Shown: positions 21,845 through 29,930, numbered from the stretch's first letter. The stretch: 30,047 bases of DNA from an uncultured Collinsella sp. (GCA_902461085.1 CABPWH010000022.1:1-30047), one strand, 5' to 3'. Numbers and translations: made by a program. Notes: generated by a model from the sequence alone, not told the origin.

Positions 21845-22231
21845 TCATTCTCTCGTGTACGTTTCGTTGTTGATAACAAGCTCATCCCCATTGAGAAAAT
21901 AGAGCCTATCATCCGCCTCTTCAGCTTCCTCTTTGCTGCTGGCTTTCTTCCAATGTTGAGAGCTGATATTTCCTTGACTGCTACTTAGAACCAATGTCTC
22001 GTCTTCTTGAATCGTATAGCGATCGCAGCTTTCCAGCCACGCACCGTTATAGGTAAAAGGAACCGAACAATCACCATTCTCATCAAATTGGAGAATTTCG
22101 TCTCCGTCGTCGTTTGCCCAAGTTCCAACAATCGACTTCTCACCACATCCAACTAGACCAATCAGCGGGACAGAAGCCGCGGCAACGGCCATTTTAATTG
22201 CTGTTCGTCTCGAAAATAATTGTGCACCCAT
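21845..22231 (-). CDS. Small Tat-type lipoprotein (lipocalin/DUF5640-like)
   Basis: A 128-residue lipoprotein. The signal has a twin arginine (Arg8-Arg9 in FSRRTAIK), a hydrophobic core and lipobox LVGC with Cys29. The mature part contains IVGTWANDDGDEILQFDENGD, a pattern of small beta-barrel-like lipoproteins (DUF5640/lipocalin-like) in Firmicutes and actinobacteria. The start at 22231 has GGGAG five bases upstream; a longer in-frame start is less likely. It would be exported folded and anchored outside the membrane. Function is unknown. Two AT-rich palindromes lie directly upstream (22265-22316), suggesting regulated expression. Confidence 0.7.
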   Translation of the reverse strand: MGAQLFSRRTAIKMAVAAASVPLIGLVGCGEKSIVGTWANDDGDEILQFDENGDCSVPFTYNGAWLESCDRYTIQEDETLVLSSSQGNISSQHWKKASSKEEAEEADDRLYFLNGDELVINNETYTRE

Positions 22232-22264
22232 CTTTGCTCCCAACAGACAGCACCCGTACAAAAG

Positions 22265-22316
22265 ATAATTTGATTATCCCCATAAGATTATTTAGCGCAT
22301 TATCATTTGATTATGG
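22265..22316 (-). promoter_or_regulatory. Two palindromes upstream of the lipoprotein gene
   Basis: GATAATTTGATTATC (22265-22279) and CATTATCATTTGATTATG (22299-22316). The second is an ATCA..TGAT palindrome close to the sites upstream of the Crp-like gene. They lie 34-85 bases upstream of the lipoprotein start. Confidence 0.5.
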
Positions 22317-22459
22317 TCCGACGTATCCCGAGCATAATGAAGAGCAAATGGCTCTATTAGGCTAAATTAATCTCTTGCCGGATCGCGTCTCTTGGCGAAG
22401 CAATTGGACTATGAACATCAAGCTGTGGCAATCGTTTGCCTCAAACAACGCAGATCACA

Positions 22460-22505
22460 ATGCATAAAAATGGCGGTTAAGCGTACCTCCGACGCTTAAC
22501 CGCCA
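22460..22505 (-). terminator. Rho-independent terminator of purFMN
   Basis: On the minus strand GGCGGTTAAGCGT pairs with ACGCTTAACCGCC around a short loop and is followed by ATTTTTATG. It starts 15 bases past the purN stop. Confidence 0.92.
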
Positions 22506-22519
22506 ACACAAACCAACGA

Positions 22520-23218
22520 CTAGCGCGTCGGGTCAACTGCCACCTTGCCGCTCTCCAGCACGTGAACGCGACCGTCGGCGAGCATCTGCACGACCTCGGG
22601 ATACAGCACGTGCTCGATCGCGTGGATGTGCTCCTCGAGTTTGTCGACATCCCAGCCCTCCTCAACAGCCAGCGCGCGCTGGGCGATGATGGGCCCGTTG
22701 TCGTAAATCTCGTTGGCAAAATGCACGGTCACGCCGGTCACCTTGACGCCGCGCGCAAAGGCATCGTCAATCGCATGGGCGCCGGTAAAGCTCGGCAGCA
22801 GCGCCGGGTGTAGGTTGACCACGCGATTGGGGAACGCCGCCAGCAGCGGCGTGTGCACCATGCGCATGTAGCCGGCCATGACCACATATTCGCAGCCGCG
22901 CTCGAGCAGCTCATGCGCGATGATCTCGTCGGCGGCGATGGGGTCGGCATAGACATCCTTGGACAGCGTGAGTGTCTGGATGCCCACACGCTCGGCGCGC
23001 TGCAAGCCCTTGGCCGAAGGACGGCTCGACACCACAAGCTCAATCGAGGCGTTGAGCTTGCCGGCGGCGATCAGGTCGATCAGCGCCTGCAGGTTGGTAC
23101 CCGAACCGCTGATGAGCACACCGATCTTGAGCGGCTCAGCCGTATCGGTGCCGGTCGGACGGGTGTAGGGCACAAAGCCCAGGCCCTCGGCAGCAGCCAT
23201 CTGCTCGTTAGCGCTCAT
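22520..23218 (-). CDS. purN: Phosphoribosylglycinamide formyltransferase
   Basis: Catalyses the third step of purine synthesis, transferring a formyl group from 10-formyl-THF to GAR in the cytoplasm. PurN landmarks: IGVLISGSGTNLQALID, VVMAGYMRM, catalytic Asn/His in VNLHPALLPSFTGAHAI and the Asp in VHFANEIYDNGPIIAQ. About 30 residues precede the core, slightly longer than the typical enzyme. I start at the ATG at 23218, which overlaps the end of purM by 11 bases; a TTG four codons earlier is possible. It is the last gene of the purF-purM-purN unit and is followed by a strong terminator. Confidence 0.95.
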   Translation of the reverse strand: MSANEQMAAAEGLGFVPYTRPTGTDTAEPLKIGVLISGSGTNLQALIDLIAAGKLNASIELVVSSRPSAKGLQRAERVGIQTLTLSKDVYADPIAADEIIAHELLERGCEYVVMAGYMRMVHTPLLAAFPNRVVNLHPALLPSFTGAHAIDDAFARGVKVTGVTVHFANEIYDNGPIIAQRALAVEEGWDVDKLEEHIHAIEHVLYPEVVQMLADGRVHVLESGKVAVDPTR

Positions 23219-24311
23219 CGGAGTACACAACCTTACCGGAACCCTCGACGCACTCGCCCACGCGGAACGGCTTCTCGCCCAGCGCGACCAGAGCCTCGGT
23301 CACGGCAGCCTCGTCCTCGGGGGCGACGATCAGGCACAGGCCGACGCCCATGTTGAAGGTCTTGCATGCCTCGTTGGGCGCGAGCTCGGCCTGACGCGAC
23401 ACATAGGTGATGACGGGCGGAACGTCCCAGCCCATCTCGGCGCCGGTGCGGGTGACCACGGCATCGACGTCGTCGGCGAGCGCGCGGTTAAGGTTCTCGG
23501 TAATACCGCCGCCGGTGATATGGGCAATGGCATGAACGTTGGCGCCACCGCGCAGCAGCTCCAGAATCGGCTTCACATAAATGCGCGTGGGAGCCAGCAG
23601 AGCGTCGGCCAGCGAAGCACCGCCGAGCTCCTCGAGCGGACGGCTCAGCTCCTCGGCCTTAGCGGCGGCCTCGGGCGTGCCTGGCTTAATGCCGTCGACA
23701 CCGATGACTTTACGCACGAGCGAGTAGCCGTTGGAGTGCACGCCGGTGGAAGGCAGGCCCAGGATCACATCGCCGGGGCGAACGTTCGCGGGGTCGAGCA
23801 TCTTGGGACGATCGACAACACCCACGGTAAAGCCAGCGAGGTCGTAATCGGCGGGGGCCATGACACCCGGGTGCTCGGCCATCTCGCCGCCCACGAGCGC
23901 GCAACCCGCAAGCTTGCAGCCGTCGGCCACGCCCTTGATAATCTTTGCCATGTGCTCGGCCTCAATGTGACCGATGGCAACGTAATCCAGGAAGAACAGC
24001 GGCTCGGCGCCCGAAGCCAAAATGTCATTGACGCACATGGCGACCAGGTCCTGGCCCACCGTCTCGTGACGGTCCATGATCTGGGCGAGCACGAGCTTGG
24101 TGCCCACGCCGTCGGTGCCGCTGATCAGGATCGGGTCTTCCATATCCTTAAGCGCGGCGGCCGAGAACAGGCCACCAAAGCCACCGATGCCGCCGATAAC
24201 CTCGGGGCGGTTGGTGTCCTTGACCATCTGCTTAATAGCGTCGACGGCGCGGCCGCCCTCGGCGGTATCGACACCGGCGTCCTCGTACGTCACATGCTTG
24301 CTGTCGCTCAT
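23208..24311 (-). CDS. purM: Phosphoribosylformylglycinamidine cyclo-ligase (AIR synthetase)
   Basis: A 367-residue ATP-dependent enzyme forming the imidazole ring (FGAM to AIR). Characteristic segments: VTYEDAGVDTAEGGRAVDAI, the glycine-rich GGIGGFGGLF, ISGTDGVGTKL, MCVNDILASGAEPLFFLDY, ALVGGEMAEHPG, GLPSTGVHSNGYSLVR and HITGGGITENLNR. GGAAGG precedes the ATG. It lies about 160 bases after purF, with that gap holding a hairpin repeat, and overlaps purN. Length and motifs are complete. Confidence 0.97.
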   Translation of the reverse strand: MSDSKHVTYEDAGVDTAEGGRAVDAIKQMVKDTNRPEVIGGIGGFGGLFSAAALKDMEDPILISGTDGVGTKLVLAQIMDRHETVGQDLVAMCVNDILASGAEPLFFLDYVAIGHIEAEHMAKIIKGVADGCKLAGCALVGGEMAEHPGVMAPADYDLAGFTVGVVDRPKMLDPANVRPGDVILGLPSTGVHSNGYSLVRKVIGVDGIKPGTPEAAAKAEELSRPLEELGGASLADALLAPTRIYVKPILELLRGGANVHAIAHITGGGITENLNRALADDVDAVVTRTGAEMGWDVPPVITYVSRQAELAPNEACKTFNMGVGLCLIVAPEDEAAVTEALVALGEKPFRVGECVEGSGKVVYSDER

Positions 24312-24428
24312 CTGAGCCTTCCTCTCCCACTACCGTGGCGCCGCGCGGGCGCCAAACGGTGCTCATAGTTGCGTTCATTTCGGCGCACGCCATAACAGCA
24401 CGCGCCGTCATATCAACAAAACAGCAGG

Positions 24429-24471
24429 TAAAACCTACCAAAATAAACCTGTCCCCACATGACAGGTTTTA
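24429..24471 (-). repeat. GGGACAG-type hairpin repeat, copy 8 (overlaps purF stop)
   Basis: Read on the minus strand it begins with the purF stop codon as TAAAACCTGTC, contains GGGGACAGGTTTATTTTGG and ends GGTAGGTTTTA. It matches the copy at the pth stop (3870-3912) over nearly its whole length. Confidence 0.78.
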
Positions 24472-26139
24472 GGCCTCGCCGTGCTCCTCTTCCCAGCTGC
24501 GGTCGTCGTATTTCTCGACCACGGCGTCGTCGTCAAAGTGCAGCGGCTTGTCCAGGTTGCGGGGCTTAAAGCCCTCCATGAACTTGTCGCGGCCAAAGCT
24601 CTCGGGAATCGCCACGGGGTAGCGTCCGGTAAAGCACGCATCGCAGTAGCCGCCCTTGGGCATGACCTTCAGCAGGCCCTCGACCGAGAGGAAGGCCAGC
24701 GAATCGGCACCGATGTACTCGCAAATCTCGTCGACCGTCTTGTTGGCGCTGATAAGCTGCGACTGCACGTCGGTATCGATACCGTAGAAGCACGGCCAGA
24801 TGACCTCGGGCGAGTTGATGCGGATATGAATCTCCTTGGCGCCGGCGTTGCGCAGCATCTTGACGAGCTGCACCATGGTGGTACCGCGGACGATGGAGTC
24901 GTCGATGACGACCAGGCGCTTGCCCTCGATGTTGTCGCGCAGCGGATTGAGCTTCATGCGCACGCCCATGGCTCGCAGCTCCTGCGTGGGCTCGATAAAC
25001 GTACGGCCCACATAACGATTCTTGATGAGGCCCCCGCCAAAGGGAATACCGCTCTCGTGCGAATACCCCTCCGCGGGCGGCAGGCCGGAGTCGGGCACGC
25101 CGATGACCAGGTCGGCCTCGACGGGCTCCTCATGTGCCAGCTGACGACCCATGTCATAACGGCAGGCGTAGACGCTCTTGCCGTTCATGATGGAATCGGG
25201 GCGAGCGAAGTAGACCTGCTCAAAGATGCAGTTAGCAGGCTCTTCGGCGGCAGGCACGCCCTGCTCGGACACAAGGCCCTCGGCGCTGATGCGCAAAATC
25301 TCACCGGGACGGACGTCGCGGACGTACTCGGCGCCCACAATGTCGAGCGCACAAGTCTCGGAGGCGACGACCCAGCCGCCGGCGCGGGTGACATGGGTGG
25401 TGGCGTCGACCGTCGCGGCGCCGTCCTGCGACGGCAGTTGCGAAACGGATGCGGCATCGGCCTGGTCCAGGCCCTCGTCCACCAGCTTGCCCAGCACGAG
25501 CGGGCGAATGCCGTGCGGATCGCGGAATGCGTAGAGCGCCTGCTCGTTGATGAGCGTCATGGCGTAACCGCCGCGCACGAGCTCCATGGTCTTGCGAATG
25601 CCCTCGCGCAGATGGCCTGTACGCTGAGTAAAGTAGCCGATGAGTTTAGTCGCGACCTCGGAATCCGAGTTGGAGAGGAACGGCACGCCCAGCTCGATCA
25701 GCTGGCGGCGCAGCTCGTCGGTGTTGACGAGGGTGCCGTTGTGCGCAAGCGCGATAATGACGCTATTGATGGTAGAGAGGTGCGGCTGAGAGGCTTCCCA
25801 GCTCTTGGCGCCGGCGGTGCCGTAGCGCACATGGCCCACGGCCAGCTGACCGGAGAGCGTCGACAAGTCGGCATTGGAGAACACGCGGTCGAGCAGACCC
25901 AGATCCTTGCGGACCATAACCGTACCGCCGTCACCAACAGCGATTCCCGCCGATTCTTGGCCACGGTGCTGCAGTGCACGCAGGCCAAAGTACGTCAGTC
26001 GAGCCACGTCGCGATCGGGCGCCCAGACACCAAAAACGCCGCATTCCTCATGCAGCTGGTCGGAGTCCGGATCATACGTCGACATGGCGTTCACCTGTCC
26101 CGCGGCACGCTCGGCCGCGCGGATGGTTTCTTGAGACAT
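24469..26139 (-). CDS. purF: Amidophosphoribosyltransferase
   Basis: Commits PRPP and glutamine to purine synthesis. The Ntn-hydrolase glutaminase domain starts at Cys33 (HEECGVFGVWA), so a propeptide of about 32 residues would be removed, or 14 if translation starts at Met19. The PRPP-binding loop VVIDDSIVRGTT has Asp413/Asp414. Four Cys typical of the Fe-S-containing (Bacillus-type) enzyme are present: Cys304, Cys450, Cys499 and Cys502. An Ala/Asp/Ser/Thr-rich insertion at about 220-252 interrupts the usual LVLGKL...GGWVVASETCALD region. GAGGGG precedes the ATG at 26139. It is first in the purF-purM-purN unit, and its stop codon forms the edge of a dispersed repeat. Confidence 0.97.
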   Translation of the reverse strand: MSQETIRAAERAAGQVNAMSTYDPDSDQLHEECGVFGVWAPDRDVARLTYFGLRALQHRGQESAGIAVGDGGTVMVRKDLGLLDRVFSNADLSTLSGQLAVGHVRYGTAGAKSWEASQPHLSTINSVIIALAHNGTLVNTDELRRQLIELGVPFLSNSDSEVATKLIGYFTQRTGHLREGIRKTMELVRGGYAMTLINEQALYAFRDPHGIRPLVLGKLVDEGLDQADAASVSQLPSQDGAATVDATTHVTRAGGWVVASETCALDIVGAEYVRDVRPGEILRISAEGLVSEQGVPAAEEPANCIFEQVYFARPDSIMNGKSVYACRYDMGRQLAHEEPVEADLVIGVPDSGLPPAEGYSHESGIPFGGGLIKNRYVGRTFIEPTQELRAMGVRMKLNPLRDNIEGKRLVVIDDSIVRGTTMVQLVKMLRNAGAKEIHIRINSPEVIWPCFYGIDTDVQSQLISANKTVDEICEYIGADSLAFLSVEGLLKVMPKGGYCDACFTGRYPVAIPESFGRDKFMEGFKPRNLDKPLHFDDDAVVEKYDDRSWEEEHGEA

Positions 26140-26180
26140 GGCATCCCCTCAGAGCCTCGTATTTTGGCGTTACCCGCCTT

Positions 26181-26186
26181 ATTATA
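26181..26186 (-). promoter_or_regulatory. Probable -10 of the purF promoter
   Basis: TATAAT on the minus strand, 42 bases upstream of the purF start. The -35 region (around 26204-26209) is poor. No PurR box or purine riboswitch is recognised. Confidence 0.45.
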
Positions 26187-26369
26187 CGCACGGCGCGACG
26201 CGCTCCCCAGCGCATGAGCAGCGCTTTTTAAAAGCCCACCGAGCTAATAATCCGTTTTGCGGCCAAACATTTTATCGGTCTGCCCAGTGCAAGCGCCCGC
26301 GCTCCCAGATGGCCGCCGCGCCCACCGTTGAGGGTTGCATTGTTGCAATTGGGACGTTCGTCCTGTCTT

Positions 26370-26398
26370 TTGGCAGGTCGGCGGCGTATCCTTATAAC
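26370..26398 (+). promoter_or_regulatory. Promoter of the CmpB-type membrane protein gene
   Basis: TTGGCA (26370-26375) and TATAAC (26393-26398) are spaced by 17 bases, about 27 bases upstream of the start codon. Confidence 0.6.
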
Positions 26399-26424
26399 CT
26401 ACAACAAAGCGAGAAAGGTTCTGT

Positions 26425-27654
26425 ATGGATCGAAACGAACTCGACCCCAGCGTCCCCAGCGCCACGGAGGTCAAGAAGATTCCCCTCATCATTAAGGTGT
26501 ACGCCGTCCTGTGCATCCTGTCCGGCGTGGGCACACTCCCTTCGGTCGGCACCTTTATGTGGCAGGTCATCACCGCGCTCATTAACGGCAACGCCGCCGC
26601 CAAGCTCGGCGACAACACGCTCGTCGCGGTTGGACTCATCGTCGCCGGCATCATGCTCTCTGCGGCAAGTGCCGTCATCCTGATTATCTTTGGCCTGGAC
26701 CTTATCAAAAACCAGCGCCGCAACGCCGCCCGCCTGTCCTATATCCTTATCGCATTCACCGTCATCGAGCTTTTGGTCGACGTGATGCTCCAGGGTATCG
26801 GACTCTTCTTGCTTCGTCCCGCCATCCAGCTCGGCATCCTCATCGCGCTTTCGGCTACCGTCGATCCCACGCTTCGTCAGGAGCGCGAACTGCAGCGCCG
26901 TCTGCAGGAGATGCTCGACCGCGACGCCGCCGCCGAGGGCTTGCTCGGCCGCGATGAAACCGGCGAGGGCTACATCAAGCTCAACTACTTCAACCTGTTC
27001 TGGGTATTCCTCGTCTGCTGCGTGCTCGGCCTGATCGCCGAGGACATCTGGCATATGACGGTCGACGACCCAGGCGTCTACCAGGACCGCGCCGGTATGC
27101 TGTTTGGTCCCTTCAGCCCCATCTATGGCTTTGGCGCCGTACTCATGACCATGGTGCTCAACCGCTTCTATAAAAAGAACCCCATCATCATTTTCCTGGT
27201 AAGCGCTGTGCTCGGCGCGAGCTTTGAGGTGTTCGTGGGCTGGTTTATGCAGACCTCATTTGGCGTGGTCTCGTGGAGCTACTCGCACATGAAGCTGTTC
27301 GGCATGCCCGACCCACTCGCCGTCCTTACGGGCGGACGCACCTGCACGGGCTTTGCCTGCCTGTGGGGCCTAGGTGGCCTTATCTGGATCAAGCTGCTGC
27401 TGCCGAGGCTGCTCAAGCTCATCAACATGATTCCGTGGAAGAGCCGCTACTCGGCTACCGTCATCTTTACCGTCATTATGCTGGTCGACGGCGTCATGAC
27501 GCTGCAGTCGCTCGACTACTGGTACCAGCGCGTCAACGGCACGGAGCCGGATATTCCCGTCGCGCAGTTCTACGGCAAGTATTTCGATAACGACTACATG
27601 GAGAACCGCTTCCAGAGCATGACCATGAGCCCCAAGGATGCGACGCGTGTGTAG
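26425..27654 (+). CDS. Putative ABC transporter permease-like membrane protein (CmpB family)
   Basis: A 409-residue multi-pass membrane protein. The N-terminal part has several hydrophobic segments (about 20-50, 63-93, 102-145). A charged linker (LRQERELQRRLQEMLDRDAAAEG) leads to the conserved C-terminal domain: FWVFLVCCVLGLIAEDIWHM, RAGMLFGPFSPIYGFGAVLM, FEVFVGWFMQTSFGVVSWSY and GLGGLIWIKLLLP. The motif of a Tyr/Glu-rich region followed by GPFSPIYGFG matches the 'putative ABC-transporter type IV' family (PF06541, formerly DUF1113). No ATPase or solute-binding protein is adjacent, so transport activity is unproven. GAAAGG precedes the ATG and a good promoter lies upstream. It is a single-gene unit with its own terminator. 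Confidence 0.75.
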   Translation: MDRNELDPSVPSATEVKKIPLIIKVYAVLCILSGVGTLPSVGTFMWQVITALINGNAAAKLGDNTLVAVGLIVAGIMLSAASAVILIIFGLDLIKNQRRNAARLSYILIAFTVIELLVDVMLQGIGLFLLRPAIQLGILIALSATVDPTLRQERELQRRLQEMLDRDAAAEGLLGRDETGEGYIKLNYFNLFWVFLVCCVLGLIAEDIWHMTVDDPGVYQDRAGMLFGPFSPIYGFGAVLMTMVLNRFYKKNPIIIFLVSAVLGASFEVFVGWFMQTSFGVVSWSYSHMKLFGMPDPLAVLTGGRTCTGFACLWGLGGLIWIKLLLPRLLKLINMIPWKSRYSATVIFTVIMLVDGVMTLQSLDYWYQRVNGTEPDIPVAQFYGKYFDNDYMENRFQSMTMSPKDATRV

Positions 27655-27687
27655 CGCCACGCAATGCCGAGATTTTCCAACGCACCG

Positions 27688-27731
27688 AAAAGCCCGCTGG
27701 CAGACTGATTGAACTGCCAACGGGCTTTTGC
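27688..27731. terminator. Bidirectional terminator
   Basis: AAAAGCCCG.TGGCAG pairs with CTGCCA.CGGGCTTTT. It lies between the convergent CmpB-type gene and the MoaE-like gene, with T-rich tails on both strands. Confidence 0.92.
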
Positions 27732-27761
27732 TGTAGATGGACTCGAATTGATCGCAAAGTC

Positions 27762-28178
27762 CTATGCCTCGCGCTCGACCTCGCTCACACACTCATTTTT
27801 GATGGTACCGACGAGCGCCTGCAGCGCATCGACCACATGCGGGCGAATGTCTCCGCCAATGAGTACGAGCATGATGTCATCGCCCACGGCGAGCTCGCCG
27901 CTCGCCAGCCACACGCGCACATAGCCGATACCCGGCATCGTGCGCGTTGCCTCGATAGCAGCCTGCACCTTTTCGGCATCGAAGCCAAACACCATGCCGC
28001 CCACCTTATGTCCAGGCGCCACACCATCTGTCTCGACCCCACGCACCTCGGACTTAGGCGTCGCACGCACCACGCCGTTGTGTGTCAGGTACATCCCGCA
28101 ATCAGCCGCCGAAACATCGGCCTTGGCTTCGCGCAGCCAGGCATCAACCGAAGGCATCGATTTGCCACTTTCAAGCAT
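27762..28178 (-). CDS. MoaE-like protein
   Basis: A 138-residue soluble protein. The pattern DCGMYLTHNGVVRATPK, GVAPGHKVGGMVFGFD, PGIGYVRVWLASGELAVGDDIMLVLIGGDIR and a C-terminal LVGTIKNECVSEVE resembles molybdopterin synthase large subunit (MoaE), which has a helix ending in a Lys near the C-terminus. The conserved Lys/Arg set of classical MoaE is only partly evident, and no MoaD or other molybdenum cofactor gene is nearby, so it may be a divergent member with another role. AAGGAG precedes two adjacent ATGs; the second (28178) has the better spacing. It lies 69 bases after the sortase gene on the same strand and may be cotranscribed. Confidence 0.55.
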   Translation of the reverse strand: MLESGKSMPSVDAWLREAKADVSAADCGMYLTHNGVVRATPKSEVRGVETDGVAPGHKVGGMVFGFDAEKVQAAIEATRTMPGIGYVRVWLASGELAVGDDIMLVLIGGDIRPHVVDALQALVGTIKNECVSEVEREA

Positions 28179-28247
28179 CATTTCTCCTTTTTACCGTCAT
28201 CGAGTAGCTCATTTGGGACGAGGCTCTTTTAGCTACTCTCGAACCAC

Positions 28248-29246
28248 TTATTCCTCGACCGGCGTGAGCACCATGACTGCGCGCGTATTGCTAAATGACA
28301 GCGAACGACAGGTCACAAGCGTTACGACCTTGGTTGCCGAAGCGGCACGATCGGTGGCATCGCTCGCCACGGCAGAGGCACCGTCGAGCATCTCGGACAG
28401 GTAATTCTTCAGTCCGTCATCGCCCTCAAAGTTGGGTGTGCGCGCCTTGGCATACGTGTCCTCGACCACCTTGGTCGCCAGCGGGCGCAACTTATACGTC
28501 GCATCGCGCGTGATGTAGTACACGTATTCCATGCTGTCGAACGTCGCCTGATCGGTCGTATCCGAAATCACGTTGAACATCGAACCGTCATTCATGTGGT
28601 GGCCGTAGATCGTGGTCTGCTGATCCACCATGCCCGGCGCGGTGTCGTCGCTATCCAGGAAGATGGCACCCGACGCATTGGCCGTACCGTCGAACAGCGT
28701 GTTGAGGTACTTGGAGTTGTTGTTGGTTTGCACCACGGGGTAGTTGATGTTGGTGCCGGGCGCGTAGATCCAACCCACAACCTCGGGATTTGTCTGAGCA
28801 AGCGCATTGAAGTCGATAATCGGCACGCCGCTGGCGTCCTTGTCACTCACATATTGCTTTTCGATTTTTTGATACGACTCGCTCGCCTGCTTGTAGCCAA
28901 TCTGCGCGTTGATAAAGATGGCGGCAGCGGCAACGATCAGGCCAATACCGATAATGATGAGCAGTATGGGAATGACGGAGCGGCGCTTTTTGCGCGGCGG
29001 CTCGGTATAGCTCGATGGCGCGGTATGCGCCGAAGAGCGAGGTGACCTCTTGGCCGTACTGTATGACGAAGGGCGATATGCAGCAGGTGTATCCTGACGG
29101 CGATGCTTCGCCGGCGTCACGGGGCGCGGCGTGCGCGGCCGCTGAGGAGAGGATGTCCGACCCTGCTGCGGCGCGTGGGCTGCTCCCGACTTGACTGGAT
29201 CGGGAATCCGAGAAGCCGAAAAACGCTTTCCCTGATAGTCGGACAT
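28248..29246 (-). CDS. srtB: Class B sortase with long basic N-terminal tail
   Basis: A 332-residue membrane-anchored transpeptidase. The extracellular catalytic domain has His216 in IYGHHMNDGSMF, Cys313 in VTLVTCRSLSFSN and Arg322 in NTRAVMVL, plus VGWIYAPGTNINYPVVQ, a class B hallmark. One membrane segment lies at about 91-113. The first 88 residues are Ser/Pro/Arg/Lys-rich and predicted disordered, much longer than in typical SrtB. AAGGAG lies just before the ATG. Substrate LPXTG-like proteins are not in the window, so this may be a housekeeping or pilin-type enzyme acting on proteins elsewhere. It follows purE by 36 bases on the same strand. Confidence 0.92.
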   Translation of the reverse strand: MSDYQGKRFSASRIPDPVKSGAAHAPQQGRTSSPQRPRTPRPVTPAKHRRQDTPAAYRPSSYSTAKRSPRSSAHTAPSSYTEPPRKKRRSVIPILLIIIGIGLIVAAAAIFINAQIGYKQASESYQKIEKQYVSDKDASGVPIIDFNALAQTNPEVVGWIYAPGTNINYPVVQTNNNSKYLNTLFDGTANASGAIFLDSDDTAPGMVDQQTTIYGHHMNDGSMFNVISDTTDQATFDSMEYVYYITRDATYKLRPLATKVVEDTYAKARTPNFEGDDGLKNYLSEMLDGASAVASDATDRAASATKVVTLVTCRSLSFSNTRAVMVLTPVEE

Positions 29247-29282
29247 GGCTCTCCTTATGCTGCAAATGGACTGGCAGAGCGC

Positions 29283-29747
29283 TTAGGCGTCAGCCATCTC
29301 CTGCTTCATCTTCTCGATAACCTTGCGGTACTCGGGATCGCAGGCGCCCAGGATCTGCGTGGCGTAGATGGCAGCGTTCTTGGCACCGTTGATAGCCACA
29401 CAGGCAACGGGCACGCCCGAAGGCATCTGCACCATCGACAGCAGCGAGTCCATACCACCCAGATCGCTCGTCTTCATAGGCACGCCGATAACCGGCAGCG
29501 GCGTAAACGCAGCCACGACACCGCCCAGGTGAGCAGCCTTGCCGGCAGCAGCGATAATCACCTTGATGCCGCGGTCGGCAGCAGTCGAGGCCCACTCATG
29601 GACCTTCGCCGGCGTGCGGTGCGCGCTCGCAATCACGAGCTCATAGGGCACGCCCAGTGCCTCGAGCTCGGCGGTGCAACCTTCCATAACGCCCAGATCG
29701 GACTTGGAGCCCATGATGATCCCGACAACCGGCTTCTGATCTGCCAT
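29283..29747 (-). CDS. purE: N5-carboxyaminoimidazole ribonucleotide mutase
   Basis: A 154-residue class I PurE converting N5-CAIR to CAIR in purine synthesis. Signature segments: VGIIMGSKSDLGVMEGC, the active-site His43 in IASAHRTPAKVHEW, IAAAGKAAHLGGVVAAFTPLPVIGVP and GMDSLLSMVQMPSGVPVACVAI. AGGAGG lies about nine bases before the ATG at 29747; a TTG two codons upstream is unlikely. It lies apart from purFMN. No purK is visible in the window. The stop is 36 bases from the sortase start. Confidence 0.96.
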   Translation of the reverse strand: MADQKPVVGIIMGSKSDLGVMEGCTAELEALGVPYELVIASAHRTPAKVHEWASTAADRGIKVIIAAAGKAAHLGGVVAAFTPLPVIGVPMKTSDLGGMDSLLSMVQMPSGVPVACVAINGAKNAAIYATQILGACDPEYRKVIEKMKQEMADA

Positions 29748-29842
29748 AAACAAAGACCTCCTGTTGAGAGCGGTGACGCGGCGAATCCGCGACCCTTAAC
29801 TACTGAGAGTAGTATAGCTGCTCCCGTCCCTGCGGTCTCTGT

Positions 29843-29930
29843 GGCGCTTCGCGGGCGGGCCAGGCTTTATCTTCACTCCGGTTGCTTCGCAAAGTCGTTC
29901 AGATAGAGCCTGGCCCGCCCGCGAAGCGCC
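29843..29930. repeat. Long inverted repeat (30-bp arms)
   Basis: Arms at 29843-29872 and 29901-29930 match at 29 of 30 positions (outer GGCGCTTCGCGGGCGGGCC, inner end near ATCT) around a 28-base loop. No coding sequence spans it. It is far longer than a terminator stem and lacks a T tract. Confidence 0.85.

Noticed and set aside
24481..26217. 578-codon plus-strand frame opposite purF
   Set aside because: Antisense to a fully conserved purF. It has no ribosome site or known domain.
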